Source: Bradyrhizobium sp. CCGUVB4N (GTDB lineage: Bacteria; Pseudomonadota; Alphaproteobacteria; Rhizobiales; Xanthobacteraceae). Taken from it: a DNA stretch of 64,000 nucleotides. The position numbers were made by a program, and so were the translations under genes. Each line of letters opens with the position of its first letter. Position 1 is the stretch's first letter. The stretch spans positions 8,246,001 to 8,310,000 of the forward strand of contig NZ_JANADP010000001.1 in the NCBI RefSeq assembly GCF_024199945.1, given 5' to 3'. The notes under the pieces were generated by a model, which made no database searches, was not told where the DNA came from, and was given only the letters and a program-made list of their open reading frames with translations. This document shows, piece after piece, positions 59,429 to 64,000 of the stretch.

Positions 59429-60330
59429 CCACCTGCGAAAAACGCGCGCAGCGCCCGGGCGGTGACGTCCGGGTTCTCCTCGGTGAGGAAGTGGCCGGAA
59501 TCCACCGGCTGGCCCTCGACGTTGGTTGCCCATTGCTTCCAGACATCGAGCGGCGTGGCGGCGGCCTGGGCGATGCCGACGCCGCCCCACAGCGCCAGCA
59601 TCGGAATGGTGATCTTCTTGCCGGCCTCGAAATCGGCCTTGTCGAGGTCGTAGTCGATAGTGGCGCCGGCGCGGTAGTCCTCGCACATCGCATGCACGCG
59701 GGCGGGATCGCGGAACGGGGCGATGTAGTGCGCCAGCGCGCGCGCGTCGATCGCGTCCAGCGTCTTCGACTTGGTCTGGCTCGCCATCTTGAAGCGCAGG
59801 AAGAATTCGCCCTGGCCCGAGATCAGCGTCTCCGGCAGCGGCGCGGGCTGGGCGAGAAACGTCCAGTGATAGATCTTCAGCGCATAGGCGCGGTTCATCC
59901 GCTCCCAGTAATTATAGGTCGGCAGGATATCGAGCACCGCGAGCTTCGACAGCCGGCCGGGATGATCGAGCGCCAGCCGGTACGACACGCGGCCGCCGCG
60001 GTCGTGGCCGGCGAGCGCGAAGTGGACGTGGCCGAGTTGCTCCATCGCCTCGACCATGGCCTTGGCCATCGCGCGCTTGCTGTAGGGCATGTGCAGCGCG
60101 TCGCTCTCGGGCATGTCGGACCAGCCGTAGCCCGGCAGGTCGGCGATGATCAGCGTGAACTGGTCGGCCAGCTCAGGCGCGACGCGGTGCCACATCACAT
60201 GCGTCTCGGAGAAGCCGTGCAGCAGCAACAGCGGCGGCCCCTTGCCGCCGACGCGGGCGAAGATGCGGCCGAACGAGGTGTTGATCCATTCGGAGGCGAA
60301 GCCGGGATAGAGGTCGGCGAGATCGGACAT
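59425..60330 (-). CDS. Alpha/beta hydrolase, fluoroacetate-dehalogenase-like
   Basis: A 301-residue alpha/beta hydrolase. By residue number it carries the set known from the Rhodopseudomonas fluoroacetate dehalogenase: nucleophile Asp110 in GHDRGGR, Arg111 and Arg114, acid Asp134 in VLDILPT, halide pocket His155-Trp156 (IYHWTF) and Tyr219, and base His280 in SGHFLTEENP. That enzyme cleaves the C-F bond of fluoroacetate. The preceding LLHGFSETHVMWH forms the oxyanion hole. Start at 60330, with 60339 as alternative. Convergent with tadA (4-base overlap of ends). Activity on natural haloacids is inferred. Confidence 0.87.
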   Translation of the reverse strand: MSDLADLYPGFASEWINTSFGRIFARVGGKGPPLLLLHGFSETHVMWHRVAPELADQFTLIIADLPGYGWSDMPESDALHMPYSKRAMAKAMVEAMEQLGHVHFALAGHDRGGRVSYRLALDHPGRLSKLAVLDILPTYNYWERMNRAYALKIYHWTFLAQPAPLPETLISGQGEFFLRFKMASQTKSKTLDAIDARALAHYIAPFRDPARVHAMCEDYRAGATIDYDLDKADFEAGKKITIPMLALWGGVGIAQAAATPLDVWKQWATNVEGQPVDSGHFLTEENPDVTARALRAFFAGG

Positions 60331-60495
60331 CTTCTGCATCCTTACCTGGTCAGTCGCGAGGGCGCCTCGACGCGAAAGTCGAAAACAACCCCATGCACAG
60401 TAGCCAAGTTCAAGACTTGCCTGCACGTTTTCGGCGTGCCGACGAGCGGGGCCGGAAATTGCGCGGCGGCCGGCAAAAAGCCCGTCAGTTCCTCG

Positions 60496-61779
60496 TCAGC
60501 CCCTGGCCTTCTCGGCCTCCACCGCCTGCCAGCCGATATCACGGCGGCAAAAACCCTCCGGCCAGTGGATGCGGTCGACGGCCTGGTAGGCGCGCGCCTG
60601 CGCTTCGGTCACATCAGCCCCCAGCGCGCAGACATTGAGCACGCGGCCGCCATTGGCGAGGATGGCACCGTCCTTCGCGACCGTGCCGGCGTGGAAGATC
60701 TCGGCGGTCTCGACCTTGGCGGCGTCATCGAGCCCTTCGATGCGAGTCCCCTTCTGGTAGTCGCCGGGATAACCCTTCGCCGCCATCACCACGGTGAGCG
60801 CGGACTCCGGATACCAGCGCAGGTCGAAATTCCTGAGCTGACCGTCGCAGGAGGCGAGGAACGCCGGCACGATGTCCGACATCATGCGCATCATCAGCAC
60901 CTGGCACTCGGGGTCGCCGAAGCGGACGTTGAACTCGAACAGCTTTGGGCCCTGCGTCGTCAGCATGATCCCCGCATAGAGAATGCCGCGGAACGGCGTG
61001 CCGCGCTGCTTCATGCCGGCGACCGTCGGCAGAATGATCTTGGCCATGATCGCGTCGTGGATCGCAGGCGTCACCAGAGGCGTCGGGGAATAGGCGCCCA
61101 TGCCGCCGGTGTTCGGGCCGACGTCGTGATCGAACACGCGCTTGTGGTCCTGCGCGGAGGCGAGCGGAATGGCGGTCTCGCCGTCGCACAGCGCGAAGAA
61201 GCTGATCTCGCGGCCGGGCAGAAACTCCTCGATCACCACCTCGGCGCCGGCGTCGCCAAACGCGCCCTCGAACATCATGGCGATGGCGTCCTCGGCCTCG
61301 CGCACGGTTTTCGCAACGACGACGCCCTTGCCGGCCGCAAGACCATCGGCCTTCACCACGATCGGCGCGCCCTGGCTGTTGACGTAGGCGCGCGCATCGT
61401 TGGCATTGGTGAAGCGCTTGTAGGCGCCGGTCGGAATGCCGAATTCGGTGCAGAGCGCCTTGGTAAAACCCTTGGAGCTTTCGAGCTGGGCGGGGATCCT
61501 GTTCGGCCCGAACGCCTTGATGCCGGCGGCGGCGAGGTCATCGACGATGCCGGCGGCCAGCGGCGTCTCCGGGCCGACCACGACCAGCTCGACCGCATTG
61601 GCCTTGCAGAAGGCGATCACGGCGGCATGGTCGGCGACGTCGAGCGCCACGCATTCCGCCTCGCGCGCGATGCCGGCATTGCCGGGCGCGCACCAGAATT
61701 TGGTCACCAGGGGAGAGGCTGCGATCTTCCACGCCAGAGCATGTTCGCGGCCGCCGGAACCAAGCAGGAGAATGTGCAT
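60496..61779 (-). CDS. purD: Phosphoribosylamine-glycine ligase (GAR synthetase)
   Basis: A 427-residue ATP-grasp enzyme for the second step of purine synthesis. N-terminal HILLLGSGGREHALAWKIAAS, the central PIVVKADGLAAGKGVVVAKT, the metal and ATP site FEFNVRFGDPECQVLM and the GPNTGGMGAYSP signature are all present. The start at 61779 is at the family position; 21 upstream codons are not credible. It uses phosphoribosylamine made from PRPP (prs at 2190). It is the last clear backbone gene before the accessory end. Confidence 0.96.
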   Translation of the reverse strand: MHILLLGSGGREHALAWKIAASPLVTKFWCAPGNAGIAREAECVALDVADHAAVIAFCKANAVELVVVGPETPLAAGIVDDLAAAGIKAFGPNRIPAQLESSKGFTKALCTEFGIPTGAYKRFTNANDARAYVNSQGAPIVVKADGLAAGKGVVVAKTVREAEDAIAMMFEGAFGDAGAEVVIEEFLPGREISFFALCDGETAIPLASAQDHKRVFDHDVGPNTGGMGAYSPTPLVTPAIHDAIMAKIILPTVAGMKQRGTPFRGILYAGIMLTTQGPKLFEFNVRFGDPECQVLMMRMMSDIVPAFLASCDGQLRNFDLRWYPESALTVVMAAKGYPGDYQKGTRIEGLDDAAKVETAEIFHAGTVAKDGAILANGGRVLNVCALGADVTEAQARAYQAVDRIHWPEGFCRRDIGWQAVEAEKARG

Positions 61780-62075
61780 CGAAGGCTCGAACTGAGGGGT
61801 TTTGCTGGGGCCGGAGGTCGCACGAATCGGGGTGGGGCTCAAGGGGGCTTACGGCGAACTCCGGTCACTCGGGGGGCGCCGCTGAGGCGCGAGCCGGGAA
61901 TTCACAGGGGCGACATGCGCAGACCGGTTGGCAACACTGCGGAATTTACCTCAACCTTCAGCGGAATAAGCAACATTGCCGAAGCTGCTAATGTCCATAC
62001 CCCGCCGCGGTACGCAAGAGCGATCACCCTATTACCGCGGTTGCGATCGACGTACTTCATCCGTTGAGATGCTGA

Positions 62076-62288
62076 CGAGATCTCCCAGAGCCCGCGCGAG
62101 CTTACTCGATCGCCGTTGCGGCGCATGGCGACATCATGCCCACCATCAGGGCCTTGCAGAAGGCTGGCGTCACGAGCCTGCCCAAGATCGCCGCAGGGCT
62201 GAACTCCCAAGGTATTCCGACGCCGCGCGCTTCGGAGCGTTGGCGCCCGGCCCAAGTGGCTCGCGTGCTCGGCAGGGGCTGCTCCTAG
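62076..62288 (+). pseudogene. Remnant of a serine recombinase (resolvase/invertase) C-terminal domain
   Basis: A frame open from 62076 to the TAG at 62286 reads ...IMPTIRALQKAGVTSLPKIA, then AGLNSQGIPTPRASERWRPA, then QVARVLGR. This is the typical end of large serine recombinases (I-x2-L-x3-G-x-T-S-L-x2-IA-x2-LN-x2-GIPT-x-R ... W-x-P-x-QV-x-RVL). A stop (TGA at 62073) cuts it off, and no catalytic N-terminal domain is found upstream, so it is a decayed fragment. A 50-codon ORF could start at ATG 62136. The flanking 61780-62532 region shows no other gene. Confidence 0.7.
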
Positions 62289-62326
62289 GATCAAGGTAGT
62301 TGAAAAACGCCTGATCAGGGTAGTTG
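62289..62326. repeat. Direct repeat just after recombinase remnant
   Basis: GATCAAGGTAGTTG (62289-62302) and GATCAGGGTAGTTG (62313-62326) repeat with one mismatch and a 24-base period, directly after the recombinase stop codon. It could be remains of a recombination site; this is a guess from position. Confidence 0.45.
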
Positions 62327-62532
62327 GGCGCGACTAGACCGGCGAGAGATTTATACCGCCCGAGGACCACGTGCTGATTCCACTCTAATCTATAGTCAGA
62401 CAATCTTGTAACCGCAGGTAGTCCGGCTAGGATGGCTCCATGGCAGGGGTTTGAGATGGCGCGCGTCGTATTCCAGTTTTGTTTTCTGCTGGATTCGGCC
62501 CTGCATACGCTGAAGGCAGGAGAGCATTAAAA

Positions 62533-63261
62533 ATGCTGGTGCGGGCGCGAATTGAAATTTCTGATACCGAAGGACCGACCTCTTCGCGTACCATGTTTTG
62601 GAGAGAGTTTCTGCGTGGCTCGCCTCCGACATCATCAGCAGACGCCATGTTAGATGATCCAGCGAGAGCCGAGCGAGCCATTCGCAATAGGCTGCCCGGT
62701 ACGTTGGGCTTCTACTTGAATCAAGATCCGGAGGAGTACGGATTCGGTTTCGGGAGGCGCCTTCGTCGATATCTCACTCCCGGCATTCGCGTAAGGATAA
62801 GAGGCATTTCCTACGGGAGTATGGATCTTCTGCTTGACGTGTTGGGCGTCAGCAAAGAGACGTCCGAAGATGCGGTCTTGTCGTTGCTTGAGATGTACCT
62901 GCCCGATGCTGTGAATGACGTGTTCGGCACGTCTGTCGAATTGGGAGCTAGCGCGACGAAAGTAGGCGAGGATGCTGGGATAGCGGCTACTCGTGCTGCA
63001 CGTATTCAAAGGCTGATCACAGCGACGCTTCTGGTGCCGCTCGCGCTGACTTTCGCCGTTTGCTACATCGTGTTTTTTGAGATGCGGAAGGACATGGAGA
63101 GCTTAAAAGCCCGAGAGGACAAAATTATAACCGAGAGTGCAGGCATGTTCCGCGCGCTGTTGGACCATAATGAAAAGCTCTCGAAGGTAATTCTGGAGCG
63201 AGCGCAAAATGAAAACAGCAAGCTCAAGCAAGCTCCGAACAGCGGTGATACAAAGCCATGA
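62533..63261 (+). CDS. Unknown one-pass membrane protein with C-terminal coiled coil
   Basis: A 242-residue protein I do not recognise. Residues 1-160 are soluble and mixed alpha/beta-like, with RIRGISYGSMDLLLDVLGV and SEDAVLSLLEMYLPDAVNDVFG. One membrane helix spans ~161-183 (LITATLLVPLALTFAVCYIV). A highly charged helix follows (~184-235, EMRKDMESLKAREDKIITES ...), likely a coiled coil. The start at 62533 follows AGGAGAG; the longer frame from 62479 has no such site. Codon use is visibly less GC-rich than the backbone. It precedes an HNH endonuclease gene by 34 bases, so the two may be one unit acquired together. Confidence 0.68.
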   Translation: MLVRARIEISDTEGPTSSRTMFWREFLRGSPPTSSADAMLDDPARAERAIRNRLPGTLGFYLNQDPEEYGFGFGRRLRRYLTPGIRVRIRGISYGSMDLLLDVLGVSKETSEDAVLSLLEMYLPDAVNDVFGTSVELGASATKVGEDAGIAATRAARIQRLITATLLVPLALTFAVCYIVFFEMRKDMESLKAREDKIITESAGMFRALLDHNEKLSKVILERAQNENSKLKQAPNSGDTKP

Positions 63262-63295
63262 TGAGCGCGAGCGTTAGCGCGAGTGGATGCGAAGA

Positions 63296-64000
63296 ATGAC
63301 GAGCCGCGCTGATCTTAAGCCGCACGCACGGCTTCTTGTCATGGATATTCTCCGCTCTCTCGGAATGGACGTTTCACATTGGGCGAACATGAAGGGTGGG
63401 GCCGCGCGTGCGGCGAGCAATCCCAAATATTGTTACAACTGGTCTTTTCTGCAGCCAGGCGAGTTTGTTGTTGCTTGCCTCTGGCATGAAAACCTCAAAG
63501 AGCGCGACGGCAAAATCTACTATGAGGTCACTCGGGGCAAGTGGACGAGACCAAGAACTGAGCCAGGCACGGGCAGCGTCAACAAAAGAGCCAACGATTT
63601 CGATCAGCATTTGTGGGTCGCCTTCAGCGAAGCGCTGCCGCTTCGCATCATCTTTGTGCATGGTCCTCAGTCAGATGGCTCAGGACCAAGCAAGGTCGAG
63701 GCTCGTCTGCTTGATCCAGTCCCGTGGGCGATAGCGCATTACGACTTGGGCACGGGACGCTGTTCGATGGTGCGGGGTGCAGAGCCAGTTGCAACCAAAC
63801 TGAGCGCACAGGACGTTGAATTGTTTGCATTCGAGGGCGAGCAGAGGCGTCGATTTGTGATTCATCGCCGCCGCGAGAGCGCTATGCGTCGAGCAAAGAT
63901 CAACGAAGCCATCGGCAAGTCCGGCAAGTTAGTGTGTGAAGTGCCCAAGTGTGGTTTCGATTTTGAGGCCCGGTACGGCACGCTCGGCAAGGGCTACGCG
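63296..64000 (+). CDS. HNH endonuclease, N-terminal 235 residues (3' end outside window)
   Basis: A frame open without a stop from ATG 63296 to the window end. The N-terminal ~120 residues (DVSHWANMKGG, NPKYCYNWSFLQPGEFVVACLW) form a domain seen attached to nucleases in restriction-type proteins (from memory; unnamed). A basic link (QRRRFVIHRRRESAMRRAK) leads to the start of an HNH domain: Cys214 and Cys219 in KLVCEVPKCGFDFEARYGTLGKGYA. After this the HNH His residues would follow beyond the edge. A defence or modified-DNA-cleaving role is plausible. An in-frame ATG at 63287 is an alternative start. AT-richer than the backbone. Confidence 0.75.
   Translation, partial: MTSRADLKPHARLLVMDILRSLGMDVSHWANMKGGAARAASNPKYCYNWSFLQPGEFVVACLWHENLKERDGKIYYEVTRGKWTRPRTEPGTGSVNKRANDFDQHLWVAFSEALPLRIIFVHGPQSDGSGPSKVEARLLDPVPWAIAHYDLGTGRCSMVRGAEPVATKLSAQDVELFAFEGEQRRRFVIHRRRESAMRRAKINEAIGKSGKLVCEVPKCGFDFEARYGTLGKGYA

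Noticed and set aside
59059..62067. A 1002-codon plus-strand open frame across tadA, the dehalogenase and purD
   Set aside because: It is the antisense shadow of purD and the hydrolase plus part of tadA out of frame; the GC-rich third positions of the real genes keep it open.
61902..62294. 130-codon minus-strand frame in the purD-island gap
   Set aside because: It is opposite the recombinase remnant, has no ribosome site or recognisable motif, and is a shadow.
1..64000. tRNA, rRNA or CRISPR loci
   Set aside because: I looked in the gaps, including the island edge at 61.8-62.5 kb, and saw no cloverleaf-type sequence, rRNA stretch or regularly spaced repeats.

Overview
The window is GC-rich and gene-dense. 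It reads like the chromosome of an alphaproteobacterium of the Bradyrhizobium / Rhodopseudomonas / Afipia-Oligotropha group. This placement is inference from protein content (form I CO dehydrogenase locus, type II lumazine synthase behind an FMN riboswitch, a fluoroacetate-dehalogenase-like hydrolase) and from dispersed GC-rich palindromic repeats scattered between genes. Nearly all of the window is chromosomal backbone. Only the last ~2 kb looks like an accessory island. I saw no rRNA, tRNA, CRISPR array or intact insertion sequence.

Layout. 1-7.6 kb: end of a MidA-type methyltransferase, pgeF, a lipoprotein, prs, a translationally coupled zinc-metallopeptidase/ATP-grasp ligase pair, a Tat-exported serine hydrolase, and a divergent padR-DUF1700 pair. 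7.6-16.3 kb: an aerobic CO dehydrogenase cluster on the minus strand (coxC, then coxM-S-L-D-E-F-G) with the AYRCSFR active-site motif of true form I enzymes. Two 21-bp-spaced direct repeats lie between the LytTR-type regulator coxC and coxM and are good candidates for its binding site. 16.3-30 kb: ribH2 with FMN riboswitch, ybjN-like gene, proC, thioesterase, tautomerase, hisS, ilvE, a coupled marR-response regulator-histidine kinase operon, small secreted proteins, RNase T2, rlmJ and a cold-shock gene.

30-46 kb: outer-membrane barrel protein, then uvrC-pgsA-moaD-moaE-prmB (moaDE help make the molybdopterin that CoxL needs), membrane proteins, a TipF-like protein with a degenerate EAL domain, a HAD phosphatase, cheY-like gene, ribF, ileS, lspA. 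46-54 kb: an M16 protease pair (one active, one lacking the zinc motif), arfB, and an operon for an exported FAD (GMC) dehydrogenase with Tat small subunit and cytochrome c, interrupted by a VOC protein. 54-61.8 kb: RHH protein, mutL, rsmD, a pseudouridine synthase with a very long charged low-complexity tail, tadA, a fluoroacetate-dehalogenase-like hydrolase, purD.

61.8-64 kb: the sequence becomes visibly more AT-rich. It holds a remnant of a serine recombinase C-terminus followed by a short direct repeat, an unknown one-pass membrane protein with a coiled-coil tail, and an HNH endonuclease cut off by the window end. This is the best candidate for an undescribed (possibly defensive) system. 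The other candidate is the metallopeptidase/ATP-grasp pair at 3.4-5.4 kb.
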